DNA from: Thalassobaculum fulvum
Lineage (GTDB): Bacteria; Pseudomonadota; Alphaproteobacteria; Thalassobaculales; Thalassobaculaceae
Assembly (NCBI RefSeq): GCF_014652915.1
Contig: NZ_BMZS01000010.1
Location: forward strand, 270,438-334,437
Length of the DNA stretch: 64,000 nucleotides
Direction: 5' to 3'
Shown here: positions 1 through 20,259 of the stretch, in pieces
Position numbering within the stretch: position 1 is the stretch's first letter
How the letters are laid out: every line of letters starts with the position of its first letter
Position numbers and translations under genes: made by a program
The notes under the pieces: generated by a model
What the model saw: only the letters and a program-made list of their open reading frames with translations
What the model was told of the DNA's origin: nothing
Databases searched by the model: none

Positions 1-20
1 GGACCGCTCCGGCGGCCTGA
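1..20 (+). CDS. possible 3' end of rplA (ribosomal protein L1), partial
   Basis: The third frame gives only the residues TAPAA and then a TGA stop at 18-20. The next gene is rplJ about 290 nt downstream, and rplA precedes rplJ in nearly all bacteria, so this may be the tail of L1. The visible residues are too few to recognise L1 itself; the assignment rests on gene order alone. Confidence 0.3.
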
Positions 21-60
21 GGCTGAACACCGGCGGCCGGGTGACCGGCCGTCGGCGTGA

Positions 61-82
61 GACCCGGGTCGAGGCCCGGGTC
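61..82 (+). terminator. hairpin between rplA and rplJ (possible attenuator)
   Basis: GACCCGGG at 61-68 and CCCGGGTC at 75-82 form a perfect 8-bp GC-rich stem with a 6-nt loop. There is no T tract, so full intrinsic termination is doubtful; it may act as a pause or processing signal before the L10 leader. Confidence 0.35.
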
Positions 83-87
83 GACCT

Positions 88-160
88 GTCCGAGACTACG
101 GGCGGCTCACGGTCGACGGACCACCGAGCCTTAAAATCCGCCCGTACAGACGGGAGCGCC
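88..160 (+). promoter_or_regulatory. ribosomal protein L10 leader (autoregulatory RNA)
   Basis: The transcript contains GTCCGAGAC at 88-96, an 8-bp stem ACGGGCGG (98-105) with CCGCCCGT (138-145), and GTACAGACGGG just after it. This layout, a GUCCGAGAC-type segment and a 3' AGACGGG-type segment around a stem in the rplA-rplJ gap, matches the L10 leader of alphaproteobacteria as I know it. In that family L10(L12)4 binds its own leader and represses rplJL translation. The structure is read from the sequence; the regulatory role is by analogy. Confidence 0.6.
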
Positions 161-313
161 AACTGATTTCGGCGAAAGCCGGGAGCGGTTGGACTTCTGG
201 GACAGGCGAACGAGCGGACCCGCCGGGCGATCCGACGGGTCCACCTGCAAACCGGACCGTGCGTCCAGGGCGAACCGCCCGAAGACGACCGGTCCAAGTG
301 GCGGAGAACAGAG

Positions 314-826
314 GTGAACCGAGCTCAGAAGGCCGACCTCGTCGACTCCCTTCGCCAGACCTTCCAGGCCTCCGAGGTCGTCGTCATCACCCATCAGACG
401 GGTCTGACGGTCGCCGAGGTGGAGAACCTGCGTTCGAAGGTCCGGAAGGCGGGAGCCGGCTACAAGGTCACCAAGAATCGGCTCGCCCGTCTCGCTCTGC
501 AGGGCACGCCGTACGAGAACCTGGCCGATCGCTTCACCGGCCCGACGTCCGTGACGACGTCGGTCGATCCGGTGGCGGCGGCCAAGGTGATCGTGGAGTT
601 CGCCAATGCCAACGACAAGCTCACCATCGTCGGTGGTGGGCTTGGCGAGCGGGCGCTCAGCCCGGACGAGGTCAAGGCCCTGGCCAAGACCCCGTCGCTG
701 GACGAATCGCGTGCCAAGCTGGTCGGCCTGCTGCAGGCTCCGGCGTCCCGCATGGTCGGTGTGCTTTCGGCACCGGCCGGCGGTCTCGCCCGGATCTTTG
801 CGGCGCGCGGCGAGCAGGCGGAGTGA
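314..826 (+). CDS. rplJ: 50S ribosomal protein L10
   Basis: L10 is the base of the ribosomal stalk: its C-terminal helix holds L7/L12 dimers and its N-terminal part binds 23S rRNA. The 170-residue product starts NRAQKADLVDSLRQTF and has the family segment VTKNRLARLAL. The start is a GTG, supported by a GGAG at 303-306, 7 nt upstream; no ATG fits the family N terminus. It follows the L10 leader and precedes rplL by 54 nt, the standard rplJL pair. Confidence 0.97.
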   Translation: MNRAQKADLVDSLRQTFQASEVVVITHQTGLTVAEVENLRSKVRKAGAGYKVTKNRLARLALQGTPYENLADRFTGPTSVTTSVDPVAAAKVIVEFANANDKLTIVGGGLGERALSPDEVKALAKTPSLDESRAKLVGLLQAPASRMVGVLSAPAGGLARIFAARGEQAE

Positions 827-880
827 AGGCGGTCGATCCGCTCTGTCTTCGGAAGTACCAACCCTTAGGAGTAGGTAGAA

Positions 881-1258
881 ATGGCTGATCTCGCGAAGCT
901 CGTCGACGAGCTTTCCAACCTGACCGTCCTGGAGGCCGCCGAGCTCTCCAAGATGCTCGAGGAGAAGTGGGGCGTCTCCGCGGCCGCTCCGGTCGCCATG
1001 GCGGCGATGCCGGCGGCCGGCGAGGCTGCTCCGGCGGCCGAGGAGAAGACCGAGTTCGACGTCATCCTGGCGTCGGCCGGCGAGAAGAAGATCAACGTGA
1101 TCAAGGAGGTCCGTGCGATCACCGGTCTCGGCCTGAAGGAGGCCAAGGACCTGGTCGAGGGCGCGCCGAAGCCGGTCAAGGAAGGCGCTTCCAAGGACGA
1201 GGCCGACAAGATCAAGAAGCAGCTCGAAGAGGCTGGGGCGACCGTCGAGCTCAAGTGA
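881..1258 (+). CDS. rplL: 50S ribosomal protein L7/L12
   Basis: The 125-residue acidic stalk protein recruits translational GTPases (EF-G, EF-Tu, IF2). An N-terminal dimerisation region (about 1-33) leads to an Ala/Pro/Met-rich hinge (about 34-52) and a C-terminal domain with the family run [19 protein letters not shown]. An AGGAG at 867-871 sits 9 nt before the ATG. It is the second gene of the rplJL unit; a hairpin lies in the 206-nt gap to rpoB. Confidence 0.98.
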   Translation: MADLAKLVDELSNLTVLEAAELSKMLEEKWGVSAAAPVAMAAMPAAGEAAPAAEEKTEFDVILASAGEKKINVIKEVRAITGLGLKEAKDLVEGAPKPVKEGASKDEADKIKKQLEEAGATVELK

Positions 1259-1287
1259 GCTTGACCGTCTGCACGATGATCGGGGCG

Positions 1288-1328
1288 GGGAGCGGCGTGC
1301 CGAGGCACGGCCGCTCCCGCGCCCTTTT
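1288..1328 (+). terminator. rplL-rpoB intergenic attenuator hairpin
   Basis: GGGAGCGGCGTGC (1288-1300), a CGAG tetraloop, and GCAC-G-GCCGCTCCC (1305-1318) form a 13-bp stem with one bulged G, followed by GCGCCCTTTTCCC. Its place matches the partial terminator known between rplL and rpoB in Escherichia coli, which lowers polymerase-subunit expression relative to stalk proteins. The short T run suggests partial rather than full termination. Confidence 0.65.
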
Positions 1329-1464
1329 CCCGTCTCAGCAAGACGCCGGTCCGCAGGTCGGGCGTCTTGCCGAGGCGGGGGCCGCCCGCAGGGGCGTCTC
1401 CCACCAAACCGTCGGAGCCATCTGAGGCTCCACGGGTCACCCGCGAGGTCGACGAGGTCATATC

Positions 1465-5646
<4,182 letters not shown>

Positions 5647-5659
5647 CGCCCCCGGTTGA

Positions 5660-9940
<4,281 letters not shown>

Positions 9941-9977
9941 GCGAGTCGGCCGGGCTGCCGGCCGAACCGAAGGGCAT

Positions 9978-10012
9978 ACGGCCCCCCACCGCGCGATGCG
10001 GCGGGGGGCCGT
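9978..10012 (+). terminator. terminator of the rplJL-rpoBC unit
   Basis: ACGGCCCCCCACCGC (9978-9992) pairs with GCGGCGGGGGGCCGT (9998-10012): 15 positions with one mismatch and a 5-nt loop, starting 38 nt after the rpoC stop. The T content downstream (GTCCGTTCTG) is low, but stem strength and location make a terminator likely. The rest of the 438-nt gap holds the rpsL promoter and a leader with no gene. Confidence 0.75.
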
Positions 10013-10142
10013 GTCCGTTCTGGGGAAGCGTAGGCGCGGTCCGACCGATTGTTGCCTTCATGCGGCCGGCGCAGACACGAACTGTCGTTCGTGAGCGATT
10101 CCCGAGTGTTGCGGAAACCCTGAAATTTTCCGGAATCTCCGC

Positions 10143-10171
10143 TTGACCCGGCAGGTCCGCCTCCATAGTAT
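10143..10171 (+). promoter_or_regulatory. sigma70-type promoter for rpsL-rpsG-fusA-tuf
   Basis: TTGACC at 10143-10148 and TAGTAT at 10166-10171 are separated by 17 nt, close to the housekeeping consensus. It lies just after the rpoC terminator, with an AT-rich stretch (GAAATTTTCCGGAA) upstream that could act as an UP element. It implies a leader of about 200 nt before rpsL. Confidence 0.7.
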
Positions 10172-10378
10172 CCGCGAACCTTAAATCGGGGCTGGTGGTG
10201 AACCCCGCGGCGCCCTTTCTAGCGCGCCCGGGCATTCAGACACAGAACCGACAGCAAGGTACGAAAACAAATCGAGGGCCTTCGCGCCGCGGAGGCCGGT
10301 CTGGTGAGCGGGCTTGCCACGGGTCTACGACCCGGCTGGTGGCGAGTTCGCGCGTTTTTGGTCGAGAAGGATCGACGG

Positions 10379-10750
10379 ATGCCGACGATCAACCAGTTGA
10401 TCAACCACGGCCGTAAGGTGCCGGTGAAGCGCAACAAGGTTCCGGCGCTGCAGGCGTGTCCGCAGAAGCGGGGTGTGTGCACCCGCGTCTATACGACCAC
10501 GCCGAAGAAGCCGAACTCGGCGCTTCGCAAGGTGGCGCGCGTGCGCCTCACCAACGGGTTCGAGGTCATCAGCTACATCCCCGGCGAAGGCCATAACCTG
10601 CAGGAGCACTCGGTCGTCATGATCCGGGGCGGCCGCGTTAAGGACCTTCCGGGCGTTCGCTATCACATCATTCGCGGCACCCTCGACACCCAGGGCGTCA
10701 AGGACCGCCGCCAGCGCCGTTCGAAGTACGGCGCCAAGCGGCCGAAGTAA
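10379..10750 (+). CDS. rpsL: 30S ribosomal protein S12
   Basis: S12 sits in the decoding centre and controls fidelity; it is the streptomycin-resistance locus. The ATG at 10379 gives [12 protein letters not shown] and 123 residues, the family standard; an earlier in-frame start at 10304 would add 25 unrelated residues and is rejected. The [12 protein letters not shown] loop carries Lys43 and Lys44 (E. coli K42/K43 by mature numbering), and [15 protein letters not shown] is intact, so the streptomycin-sensitive form is predicted. rpsG follows after 12 nt. Confidence 0.98.
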   Translation: MPTINQLINHGRKVPVKRNKVPALQACPQKRGVCTRVYTTTPKKPNSALRKVARVRLTNGFEVISYIPGEGHNLQEHSVVMIRGGRVKDLPGVRYHIIRGTLDTQGVKDRRQRRSKYGAKRPK

Positions 10751-10762
10751 GGAGGGCCTCGC

Positions 10763-11233
10763 ATGTCGCGTCGGCATCGTGCGGAGAAGCGCCCGGTTCT
10801 TCCGGACGCCAAGTTCGGGGACGAGGTCGTCTCCAAGTTCATGAGCTGCCTCATGTACGACGGCAAGCGCTCGGTCGCCGAGGGCATCGTCTACGGGGCG
10901 TTCGATCGCATCGCCAAGCGGACCGGCGGCGAGCCGATCCGGCTGTTCCACGATGCGCTGGGCAACGTGCGGCCGCACCTCGAGGTGCGTTCGCGGCGGG
11001 TCGGCGGCGCGACCTACCAGGTGCCGGTCGAGGTTCGTCCGGAGCGGGCGCAGGCGCTGGCCATCCGCTGGCTGATCGACGCCGCGCGCAAGCGCTCGGA
11101 GAAGACTATGACCGAGCGGCTGTCGGGCGAGCTGGTCGACGCCGCCAACAACCGCGGCACCGCCGTGAAGAAACGCGAGGATACCCACCGGATGGCGGAC
11201 GCCAACAAGGCGTTCTCGCACTACCGCTGGTAA
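10763..11233 (+). CDS. rpsG: 30S ribosomal protein S7
   Basis: S7 nucleates assembly of the 30S head and contacts E-site tRNA. The 156-residue product begins [19 protein letters not shown] and includes the core [31 protein letters not shown] lies at the rpsL stop, giving a good ribosome site. It is the second gene of the str unit, with fusA 30 nt downstream. Confidence 0.98.
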   Translation: MSRRHRAEKRPVLPDAKFGDEVVSKFMSCLMYDGKRSVAEGIVYGAFDRIAKRTGGEPIRLFHDALGNVRPHLEVRSRRVGGATYQVPVEVRPERAQALAIRWLIDAARKRSEKTMTERLSGELVDAANNRGTAVKKREDTHRMADANKAFSHYRW

Positions 11234-11263
11234 CCGCAAGCGCAAGCGACAAGGACGCGAGCC

Positions 11264-13339
11264 ATGCCCCGCACTCATCCGCTCGATATGTATCGCAACA
11301 TCGGCATCATGGCCCACATCGATGCCGGCAAGACGACGACCACCGAGCGTGTTCTGTTCTACACCGGCCGGTCCTACAAGATCGGCGAGGTCCATGACGG
11401 CAACGCCACCATGGACTGGATGGAGCAGGAGCAGGAGCGTGGCATCACGATCACGTCCGCTGCGACCACGTGCTTCTGGCGCGACCATCGCATCAACATC
11501 ATCGACACCCCGGGCCACGTCGACTTCACCATCGAGGTCGAGCGGTCGCTGCGCGTGCTCGACGGTGCGGTCGCGGTGTTCGACTCGGTCGCCGGCGTCG
11601 AGCCGCAGTCCGAGACCGTGTGGCGGCAGGCCGACAAGTACCACGTCCCGCGGATCTGCTTCGTCAACAAGATGGACCGGATCGGCGCCGACTTCTTCCG
11701 CTGCGTCGACATGATGGTCGATCGCCTGGGCGCCACCCCGCTGGTCACCCAGCTGCCGATCGGCACCGAGGCCGACTTCGTGGGCCTGGTGGACCTGGTC
11801 GAGATGCGGGCGATCCGCTGGCTCGACGAGTCGCTCGGCGCGCAGTTCGAGTACGAGGCCATCCCGGCCGATCTCGCCGAGCAGGCCGCCGAGTACCGCA
11901 AGACCCTGGTCGAGCTGGCGGTCGAGCAGGACGACGCCGCGATGGAGGCCTACCTGGAGGGCGAGGAGCCGTCCGTCGAGGTCCTCAAGGCGTGCATCCG
12001 CAAGGGCGCGATCGCCGAGGCGTTCGTGCCGGTGCTGCTGGGCTCGGCGTTCAAGAACAAGGGCGTGCAGCCGCTGCTGGACGCCGTCGTCGACTACCTG
12101 CCGTCGCCGACCGACGTCGCAAACGTGCGCGGCGTGCTGACCGACGGCGAGACCCCGGTGGTCCGCAAGACCGACGATGCCGAGCCGTTCTCGGCGCTGG
12201 CGTTCAAGATCATGAACGATCCGTTCGTCGGCTCGCTGACCTTCGTGCGCGTCTACTCCGGCGTGCTGGAGACCGGCAGCTCGGTGATGAACACCGTGAA
12301 GGACCAGCGCGAGCGCGTCGGCCGCATGCTGCTGATGCATGCCAACAGCCGGGAAGACGTCAAGGAAGCCCGCGCCGGCGACATCGTCGCGATCGCCGGG
12401 CTGAAGAACACCACGACCGGCGACACCCTGTGCGACCCGCTTAAGCCGGTGATCCTGGAGCGCATGGAGTTCCCGGATCCGGTCATCGAGGTCGCGGTCG
12501 AGCCGAAGACCAAGAGCGACCAGGAGAAGATGGGTATCGCGCTCAGCCGCCTCGCGGCCGAGGACCCGTCGTTCCGGGTGTCGACCGACAACGAGAGCGG
12601 CCAGACCGTGATCAAGGGGATGGGCGAGCTCCACCTCGAGATCATCGTCGACCGCATGCGCCGCGAGTTCAAGGTCGAGGCCAATGTGGGCGCGCCGCAG
12701 GTGGCGTACCGCGAGTCGATCACTCGCAAGGCCGAGATCGACTACACCCACAAGAAGCAGACCGGCGGTTCGGGCCAGTTCGCCCGCGTCAAGCTGACCT
12801 TCGAGCCGCTGGAGCGCGGTTCGGGCTTCGTGTTCGAGAATGCCGTGGTCGGCGGCTCGGTGCCGAAGGAGTACGTGCCGGGCGTCGAGAAGGGCCTGAA
12901 GTCGGCCCTCGACAACGGCATCATGGTCGGCTTCCCGGTCATCGACTTCAAGGCGACCCTGACCGACGGCGCGTTCCACGACGTCGACTCCAGCGTTCTG
13001 GCGTTCGAGATCGCCTCGCGGGCGGCGTTCAAGGAGGGCATGGCGAAGGCCGGCCCGGTGCTGCTCGAGCCGATGATGAAGGTCGAGGTGGTGACGCCGG
13101 ACGAGTACATGGGCGACATCATCGGCGACCTGAACAGCCGGCGCGGCCAGGTCAGCGGCATGGACCAGCGCGGCAACGCACGGGTCGTGGACGCGATGGT
13201 GCCGCTGGCGAACATGTTCGGCTACGTCAACACCCTGCGCTCGATGAGCCAGGGCCGGGCGCAGTACACCATGCAGTTCGATCACTACGAGCCGGTGCCG
13301 CAGGCGGTCGCCGACGAGGTCAAGGCGAAGATGGCCTGA
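11264..13339 (+). CDS. fusA: translation elongation factor G
   Basis: EF-G catalyses GTP-dependent translocation and, with RRF, ribosome recycling. The 691 residues contain the G1 loop [12 protein letters not shown] (about 18-29), the [10 protein letters not shown] switch, DTPGHVDF (G3) and NKMDR (G4), followed by domains II-V with [15 protein letters not shown] and GDLNSRRGQ. The start ATG 11264 gives [22 protein letters not shown], as expected. Located in the str unit between rpsG and tuf. Confidence 0.98.
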   Translation: MPRTHPLDMYRNIGIMAHIDAGKTTTTERVLFYTGRSYKIGEVHDGNATMDWMEQEQERGITITSAATTCFWRDHRINIIDTPGHVDFTIEVERSLRVLDGAVAVFDSVAGVEPQSETVWRQADKYHVPRICFVNKMDRIGADFFRCVDMMVDRLGATPLVTQLPIGTEADFVGLVDLVEMRAIRWLDESLGAQFEYEAIPADLAEQAAEYRKTLVELAVEQDDAAMEAYLEGEEPSVEVLKACIRKGAIAEAFVPVLLGSAFKNKGVQPLLDAVVDYLPSPTDVANVRGVLTDGETPVVRKTDDAEPFSALAFKIMNDPFVGSLTFVRVYSGVLETGSSVMNTVKDQRERVGRMLLMHANSREDVKEARAGDIVAIAGLKNTTTGDTLCDPLKPVILERMEFPDPVIEVAVEPKTKSDQEKMGIALSRLAAEDPSFRVSTDNESGQTVIKGMGELHLEIIVDRMRREFKVEANVGAPQVAYRESITRKAEIDYTHKKQTGGSGQFARVKLTFEPLERGSGFVFENAVVGGSVPKEYVPGVEKGLKSALDNGIMVGFPVIDFKATLTDGAFHDVDSSVLAFEIASRAAFKEGMAKAGPVLLEPMMKVEVVTPDEYMGDIIGDLNSRRGQVSGMDQRGNARVVDAMVPLANMFGYVNTLRSMSQGRAQYTMQFDHYEPVPQAVADEVKAKMA

Positions 13340-13409
13340 CGGCCGTCTTCACCGGATCAACCAACCAGGCGACGCAAGTCACCCCAATTACCGAACGGAG
13401 CGGATCGGG

Positions 13410-14602
<1,193 letters not shown>

Positions 14603-14612
14603 GGATGAAACG

Positions 14613-14648
14613 GCCCCGGCGGTCGCAAGGCAAGCCGGGGCACTTTTT
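14613..14648 (+). terminator. intrinsic terminator after tuf
   Basis: GCCCCGGC (14613-14620) and GCCGGGGC (14634-14641) form an 8-bp GC stem with a 13-nt loop, followed by AC and five T (14644-14648). It sits 11 nt past the tuf stop and separates the str unit from rpsJ. Confidence 0.85.
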
Positions 14649-14678
14649 CGCTCCTCCGAGGGCGTGGGATTGAAGACG

Positions 14679-14987
14679 ATGGACAGCCAGAATATCCGCA
14701 TCCGCCTCAAGGCGTTCGATCACCGGGTCCTCGACCAGTCGACCGGGGAGATCGTCAATACGGCCAAGCGTACCGGAGCCCGCGTGCGCGGCCCGATTCC
14801 GCTGCCGACCCGGATCGAGCGGTTCACGGTGCTGCGGGGTCCGCACATCGACAAGAAGAGCCGCGAGCAGTTCGAGGTCCGCACCCACAAGCGGGTGCTG
14901 GACATCGTCGATCCGACGCCGCAGACCGTCGACGCGCTGATGAAGCTCGACTTGGCTGCCGGTGTCGACGTCGAGATCAAGCTCTAA
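14679..14987 (+). CDS. rpsJ: 30S ribosomal protein S10
   Basis: S10 is a 30S head protein and, as NusE, a partner of NusB in antitermination. ATG 14679 gives [19 protein letters not shown] and 102 residues, the exact family start and length; a GTG at 14664 would add five extra residues and is less likely. It opens the S10 cluster, 30 nt after the tuf terminator, so its promoter must lie in or before tuf or allow read-through; no clear promoter is visible in the short gap. Confidence 0.97.
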   Translation: MDSQNIRIRLKAFDHRVLDQSTGEIVNTAKRTGARVRGPIPLPTRIERFTVLRGPHIDKKSREQFEVRTHKRVLDIVDPTPQTVDALMKLDLAAGVDVEIKL

Positions 14988-14998
14988 GGGGACCGGCG

Positions 14999-15742
14999 AT
15001 GCGTTCGGGACTGATCGCTCAGAAGGTCGGCATGACCCGCGTCTTCACCGACGAGGGGAACCATGTGCCGGTCACGGTGCTTAAGGTCGACGGCTGCCAG
15101 GTCGTTTCGGTCCGCACCAAGGACAGGGACGGCTACACCGCCGTTCAGCTCGGCGTGGGTGCGCGCAAGCCGAAGCACACCACCAAGCCGATGCGCGGGC
15201 ACTTCGCCAAGGCGGGCGTCGAGCCAAAGCGCAAGCTGGCGGAGTTCCGGGTGTCCGAGGACGCCCTGCTGGACGTCGGTGCCGAGCTGTCGGTGGACCA
15301 CTTCATCGCGGGCCAGAAGGTCGACGTGACCGGGACCTCGATCGGCAAGGGCTTCGCCGGCGCCATGAAGCGCCACAACTTCGGCGGCCTGCGCGCCACC
15401 CACGGCGTGTCGCTCTCGCACCGCAGCCACGGCTCGACCGGTAACAACCAGGACCCGGGCCGCGTCTGGAAGGGCAAGAAGATGGCCGGGCACATGGGCG
15501 ACGTTCGCGTCACGACCCAGAACCTGGTTGTGGTGTCGACCGACGCCGAGCGCGGCCTGATCCTGGTCCGCGGCGCGGTGCCGGGATCCGACGGCGGCTG
15601 GGTGCTGGTGCAGGATGCCGTCAAGGCGAAGCTGCCGGACGGTGTGCCGTTCCCGGCCGCGATCAAGGCCGCCGCCGAGAAGACCGCGTCCGTCGAGGAC
15701 GCCCCGGCCGAGCCGGCCGGCGAGACGGAGCAGAAGGACTGA
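14999..15742 (+). CDS. rplC: 50S ribosomal protein L3
   Basis: L3 starts 50S assembly and reaches toward the peptidyl-transferase centre. The 247-residue protein starts [19 protein letters not shown] and has the signature [20 protein letters not shown], which contains the methylated-Gln region of the extension. The final 20 or so residues ([23 protein letters not shown] region) are an acidic Ala/Pro/Glu tail beyond the core. Eleven nt after rpsJ. Confidence 0.98.
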   Translation: MRSGLIAQKVGMTRVFTDEGNHVPVTVLKVDGCQVVSVRTKDRDGYTAVQLGVGARKPKHTTKPMRGHFAKAGVEPKRKLAEFRVSEDALLDVGAELSVDHFIAGQKVDVTGTSIGKGFAGAMKRHNFGGLRATHGVSLSHRSHGSTGNNQDPGRVWKGKKMAGHMGDVRVTTQNLVVVSTDAERGLILVRGAVPGSDGGWVLVQDAVKAKLPDGVPFPAAIKAAAEKTASVEDAPAEPAGETEQKD

Positions 15743-15746
15743 GGCC

Positions 15747-16367
15747 ATGAAGCTGGAGGTCACCAACCTCGAGGCGGAGAAGACCGGCGAGATCGAGCTC
15801 GATGACTCGATCTTCGGTCTGGATCCGCGCCGCGACATCCTGGCCCGGGTCGTGAACTGGCAGCTCGCCAAGCGGCGCGCCGGTAACCACAAGACCAAGG
15901 GCATCTCGGAGATCAGCGGGACCACCAAGAAGCCGTACCGGCAGAAGGGCACCGGCCGGGCGCGTCAGGGCTCGATGCGGGCGACCCAGTTCCGCGGCGG
16001 CCAGACCGTTCACGGCCCGGTGGTGCGCAGCCATGCGCACGACCTGACCAAGAAGTTCCGCAAGCTCGGCCTGAAGAATGCGCTGTCGGCGAAGGCCAAG
16101 GCCGGTCAGCTGATCGTGCTGGACAGCGCCTCGACCGACGAGGCGAAGACCAAGGCGCTGGCGGCCAAGTTCGCGAAGCTCGGCTGGCAGTCGGTCCTGG
16201 TGATCGACGGTCCGGAGCTGAACGAGGGCTTCGCGCGGGCGGCGCGGAACATCCCCAAGGTGGACGTGCTGCCGCAGCAGGGCGCGAACGTCTACGACAT
16301 CCTGCGGCGCGACACGCTGGTCCTGACCCGCGGTGCCGTGGAGCATCTGGAGGCGCGGCTGAAATGA
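15747..16367 (+). CDS. rplD: 50S ribosomal protein L4
   Basis: L4 is an early assembly protein lining the exit tunnel and, in E. coli, the autoregulator of the S10 operon. ATG 15747, four nt after rplC, gives [23 protein letters not shown] and 206 residues, the family length. The tunnel loop [24 protein letters not shown] is complete. An upstream in-frame start inside rplC would add 44 Arg/Pro-rich residues and is rejected. It overlaps rplW by 4 nt. Confidence 0.98.
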   Translation: MKLEVTNLEAEKTGEIELDDSIFGLDPRRDILARVVNWQLAKRRAGNHKTKGISEISGTTKKPYRQKGTGRARQGSMRATQFRGGQTVHGPVVRSHAHDLTKKFRKLGLKNALSAKAKAGQLIVLDSASTDEAKTKALAAKFAKLGWQSVLVIDGPELNEGFARAARNIPKVDVLPQQGANVYDILRRDTLVLTRGAVEHLEARLK

Positions 16368-16693
16368 GTATCCGACCCTACAAGCCGAAGCCGACGACGG
16401 TGAGCGCGGAGCGGGCCTACGAGGTCCTGCGCGCACCGATCGTCACCGAGAAGTCGACCCGCGGGTCGGAGTTCAACCAGGTGACCTTCGAGGTCCCGGT
16501 GAACGCGACCAAGCCGGAGATCAAGCTCGCGGTCGAGCGTCTGTTCGAGGTCCAGGTCCGGGCGGTTAACACCATCCTGGTCAAGGGCAAGACCAAGCGC
16601 TTCCGCGGCCGTCCGGGCAAGCGGTCGGACTACAAGAAGGCCGTCGTGACCCTGGCCGAGGGCCAGTCGATCGACCTGGTGGCGGGAGTCTGA
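16364..16693 (+). CDS. rplW: 50S ribosomal protein L23
   Basis: L23 sits at the tunnel exit and docks trigger factor and SRP. The core [23 protein letters not shown] and [24 protein letters not shown] is clear. At 109 residues it carries roughly 10 more N-terminal residues ([19 protein letters not shown] region) than many L23 proteins. The ATG overlaps the rplD stop (ATGA), indicating translational coupling. Confidence 0.97.
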   Translation: MSIRPYKPKPTTVSAERAYEVLRAPIVTEKSTRGSEFNQVTFEVPVNATKPEIKLAVERLFEVQVRAVNTILVKGKTKRFRGRPGKRSDYKKAVVTLAEGQSIDLVAGV

Positions 16694-16697
16694 CGCC

Positions 16698-17522
16698 ATG
16701 GCGTTGAAGAGCTACAACCCGACGACGCCGTCGCAGCGTCAGCTGGTCATCGTCGACCGGTCCGAGCTCTGGAAGGGCAAGCCGGTCAAGAAGCTGACCG
16801 AGGGCCTGACCAAGAAGGCCGGCCGCAACAACACCGGGCGCGTCACCGCGCGCCGTCGCGGCGGCGGGCACAAGCAGAGCTACCGGCTGGTCGACTTCAA
16901 GCGCCGCAAGTTCGACGTGGTCGGCACGGTCGAGCGGCTCGAGTACGACCCGAACCGGACCGCGTTCATCGCGCTGGTGACCTACGAGGACGGCGAGCAG
17001 GCCTACATCCTGGCTCCGCAGCGTCTCGGCGCCGGCGACAAGGTGGTCGCGGGCGAGCGGGTCGACGTGAAGCCGGGCAACGCGATGCCGCTGCGCAGCA
17101 TTCCGATCGGCACGATCGTGCACAACGTCGAGCTGAAGCCGGGCAAGGGCGGCCAGATGGCGCGGTCCGCCGGCACCTACGTCCAGATCGTCGGCCGCGA
17201 CGCGGGCTACGCTCTGCTGCGCCTCGCTTCCGGCGAGGTCCGGATGGTTCGCAGCGAGTGCATGGCGACGATCGGTGCGGTGTCGAACCCGGACCAGCAG
17301 AACATCAACCTCGGCAAGGCCGGCCGCAATCGCTGGCTGGGCAAGCGCCCGGCGGTCCGCGGCGTCGCCATGAACCCGGTCGACCATCCGCACGGCGGTG
17401 GCGAGGGCCGGACCTCGGGCGGCCGTCATCCGGTCACCCCGTGGGGCAAGCCGACCAAGGGCAAGAAGACGCGCAGCAACAAGGCGACCGACCGCCTGAT
17501 CGTGCGGCGTCGGAAGAAGTAA
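16698..17522 (+). CDS. rplB: 50S ribosomal protein L2
   Basis: L2 is needed for subunit joining and peptidyl-transferase activity. The 274-residue product has [20 protein letters not shown] and the C-terminal [11 protein letters not shown] loop, whose His is near the catalytic centre. The start [16 protein letters not shown] fits the family. It begins four nt after rplW. Confidence 0.99.
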   Translation: MALKSYNPTTPSQRQLVIVDRSELWKGKPVKKLTEGLTKKAGRNNTGRVTARRRGGGHKQSYRLVDFKRRKFDVVGTVERLEYDPNRTAFIALVTYEDGEQAYILAPQRLGAGDKVVAGERVDVKPGNAMPLRSIPIGTIVHNVELKPGKGGQMARSAGTYVQIVGRDAGYALLRLASGEVRMVRSECMATIGAVSNPDQQNINLGKAGRNRWLGKRPAVRGVAMNPVDHPHGGGEGRTSGGRHPVTPWGKPTKGKKTRSNKATDRLIVRRRKK

Positions 17523-17533
17523 GGAGAACGACG

Positions 17534-17809
17534 GTGGCTCGATCCGTATGGAAGGGACCGTTCGTCGACGGTTACCTCATGAAGAAGGCCGACAAGGCGC
17601 GTGCGTCCGGTCGCAACGAGGTCATCAAGATCTGGGCGCGCCGCTCGACGATCATGCCGCAGTTCGTCGGCCTGACCTTCGGGGTGCACAACGGCCAGAA
17701 GTTCGTGCCGGTGCTGGTGAGCGAGAACATGGTCGGTCACAAGTTCGGCGAGTTCGCGCCGACCCGCACCTACTACGGGCACGCCGCCGACAAGAAGTCG
17801 CGGCGCTGA
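17534..17809 (+). CDS. rpsS: 30S ribosomal protein S19
   Basis: S19 binds the 30S head with S13. The gene uses GTG 17534 with AAGGAGAACG directly before it, giving [21 protein letters not shown] and 91 residues, the family length. It contains [19 protein letters not shown] and [14 protein letters not shown]. Reading further upstream in this frame runs into rplB and yields unrelated sequence, so the GTG is preferred. Confidence 0.96.
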   Translation: MARSVWKGPFVDGYLMKKADKARASGRNEVIKIWARRSTIMPQFVGLTFGVHNGQKFVPVLVSENMVGHKFGEFAPTRTYYGHAADKKSRR

Positions 17810-17828
17810 GCGCGGAGAGGAACAGGCT

Positions 17829-18208
17829 ATGGGTAAGCAGGCTACCGCTCGGCGGCTCGGAGACAACGAGGCTCAGGCCGTCGTGCACAATCTCCGGGTC
17901 AGCGCTCAGAAGCTGAACCTGGTGGCTCAGACCATCCGCGGTCTGGACGCGTCGAAGGCGATCGCCTCCCTGACCTTCTCGAAGCGCCGGATCGCCGGTG
18001 CCGTGAAGAAGGCCCTGGAGTCGGCGATCGCCAACGCCGAGAACAACCACCAGCTCGACGTCGACCGCCTCTACGTGAAGGAGGCCTACGTCGGCAAGAG
18101 CATGCGGATGCGGCGCTTCCGTCCGCGGGCCCGCGGTCGTGTCGGTCGGATCGAGAAGCCGTTCTCGCACCTCACCGTGGTGGTGCGCGAGCGGGAGGAG
18201 CAGAGCTG

Positions 18209-18209
<1 letters not shown>
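17829..18209 (+). CDS. rplV: 50S ribosomal protein L22
   Basis: L22 lines the nascent-peptide tunnel with an extended beta hairpin, a macrolide-resistance site. The 126-residue protein has [16 protein letters not shown] and the hairpin [19 protein letters not shown], with no deletion visible. The first residues ([18 protein letters not shown]) are typical of alphaproteobacteria. Its stop shares one base with the rpsC start. Confidence 0.98.
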
Positions 18210-18910
<701 letters not shown>

Positions 18911-18936
18911 CGGTCGGAGCGAGAGGAGACTGAGAC

Positions 18937-19350
18937 ATGCTGTCCCCGAAGCGCACCAAGTACCGCAAGGCATTCAAGGGCCGCATCCACGGCCTGGCCA
19001 AGGGCGGCACCGCGCTGAACTTCGGCGCGTACGGCCTGAAGGCGACGACGCCGGCGCGGGTGACCGCTCGGCAGATCGAGGCGGCCCGGCGGGCGATCAC
19101 CCGTCACATCCGCCGCGTCGGCCGGGTGTGGATCCGGATCTTCCCGGACGTCCCGGTGTCGAGCAAGCCGGCCGAGGTCCGCATGGGCAAGGGCAAGGGC
19201 TCGCCTGAGTTCTGGGTGTGCCGCGTGAAGCCGGGCCGGATCATGTTCGAGCTGGATGGCGTGCCGCGCGACCTGGCCGAGGAGGCGTTCCGCCTCGCCG
19301 CCATGAAGCTGCCGGTCGACACCCGGTTCGTGACGCGTCTCGGCGAGTGA
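18937..19350 (+). CDS. rplP: 50S ribosomal protein L16
   Basis: L16 helps place tRNA in the A and P sites. The 137 residues start [18 protein letters not shown] and include [33 protein letters not shown], the family signature. Standard length; preceded by a GAGAGGAG ribosome site. Confidence 0.98.
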   Translation: MLSPKRTKYRKAFKGRIHGLAKGGTALNFGAYGLKATTPARVTARQIEAARRAITRHIRRVGRVWIRIFPDVPVSSKPAEVRMGKGKGSPEFWVCRVKPGRIMFELDGVPRDLAEEAFRLAAMKLPVDTRFVTRLGE

Positions 19351-19370
19351 GCGGGCTGGAGGATCGAGTT

Positions 19371-19583
19371 ATGGCGAACAAAGTGGCCCAGGACCTGCGT
19401 ACCAAGACGCCGGACCAGCTCAAGGAGCAGCTGCTGCAGCTGCGCCGGGAGCATTTCAATCTGCGCTTCCAGAGGGCGAACGGGCAGCTCGAGAACACCG
19501 ACCGCATGCGGCAGGTGCGGCGCGAGATCGCCAAGGTGAAGACCATCATGGGCGAGAAGACGCGCGCCGCGGCCTCGGCCTGA
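19371..19583 (+). CDS. rpmC: 50S ribosomal protein L29
   Basis: L29 is a small helical-hairpin protein near the tunnel exit. ATG 19371 gives [22 protein letters not shown], ending EKTRAAASA, 70 residues. [33 protein letters not shown] is diagnostic. An earlier in-frame start lies within rplP and is rejected; GGAGG at 19358-19362 supports the chosen ATG. Confidence 0.96.
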   Translation: MANKVAQDLRTKTPDQLKEQLLQLRREHFNLRFQRANGQLENTDRMRQVRREIAKVKTIMGEKTRAAASA

Positions 19584-19612
19584 GGCGGACGGACGAGGGT
19601 TAGGAGAAAGCG

Positions 19613-19867
19613 ATGCCGAGGCGAGTTCTGCAGGGCACCGTCGTCAGCGACAAGGGCGACAAGACGGTGGTCGTGACCGTCCAGCGGCGGGTGATGCACC
19701 CGCTGTACAAGAAGTTCATCACCCGTTCGAAGAAGTTTTCGGCACACGATCCCGAGAACCGCTTCAAGCAGGGCGATACGGTCCGGATCGTCGAGTGCCG
19801 GCCGATTTCCAAGTCGAAGCGTTTCGAGGTCCTCTACGAGGACACGGCAACGGCCGACAACGCCTGA
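19613..19867 (+). CDS. rpsQ: 30S ribosomal protein S17
   Basis: S17 is a primary 16S-binding OB-fold protein. The 84-residue product includes [25 protein letters not shown] and [20 protein letters not shown], both family signatures. A TTAGGAGAAAG ribosome site precedes the ATG. Confidence 0.98.
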   Translation: MPRRVLQGTVVSDKGDKTVVVTVQRRVMHPLYKKFITRSKKFSAHDPENRFKQGDTVRIVECRPISKSKRFEVLYEDTATADNA

Positions 19868-19890
19868 GCCGGTTTTAGGAGACCAAGACC

Positions 19891-20259
19891 ATGATCCAGA
19901 TGCAGACGAACCTCGAGGTCGCCGACAATTCCGGCGCACGGAGGGTGCAGTGCATCAAGGTGCTCGGCGGGTCCAAGCGCAAGGTCGCGTCGATCGGCGA
20001 CGTCATCGTCGTGTCGGTCAAGGAGGCGATCCCGCGGGGCCGCGTCAAGAAGGGCGACGTGCACCGCGCCGTGATCGTGCGCACCGCGAAGGAACTGCGC
20101 CGTCAGGACGGCTCGGCGATCCGCTTCGACCGCAACGCGGCCGTGCTGATCAACAAGCAGGGCGAGCCGATCGGGACCCGTATCTTCGGCCCGGTGACGC
20201 GTGAGCTGCGGGCCAAGAAGTTCATGAAGATCATCTCGCTCGCACCGGAGGTTCTGTAA
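19891..20259 (+). CDS. rplN: 50S ribosomal protein L14
   Basis: L14 lies at the subunit interface. The 122 residues start [27 protein letters not shown], as in the family, and end [16 protein letters not shown] in TTTAGGAGACC supports the start. The stop overlaps the rplX start by one base (TAATG). Confidence 0.98.
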   Translation: MIQMQTNLEVADNSGARRVQCIKVLGGSKRKVASIGDVIVVSVKEAIPRGRVKKGDVHRAVIVRTAKELRRQDGSAIRFDRNAAVLINKQGEPIGTRIFGPVTRELRAKKFMKIISLAPEVL

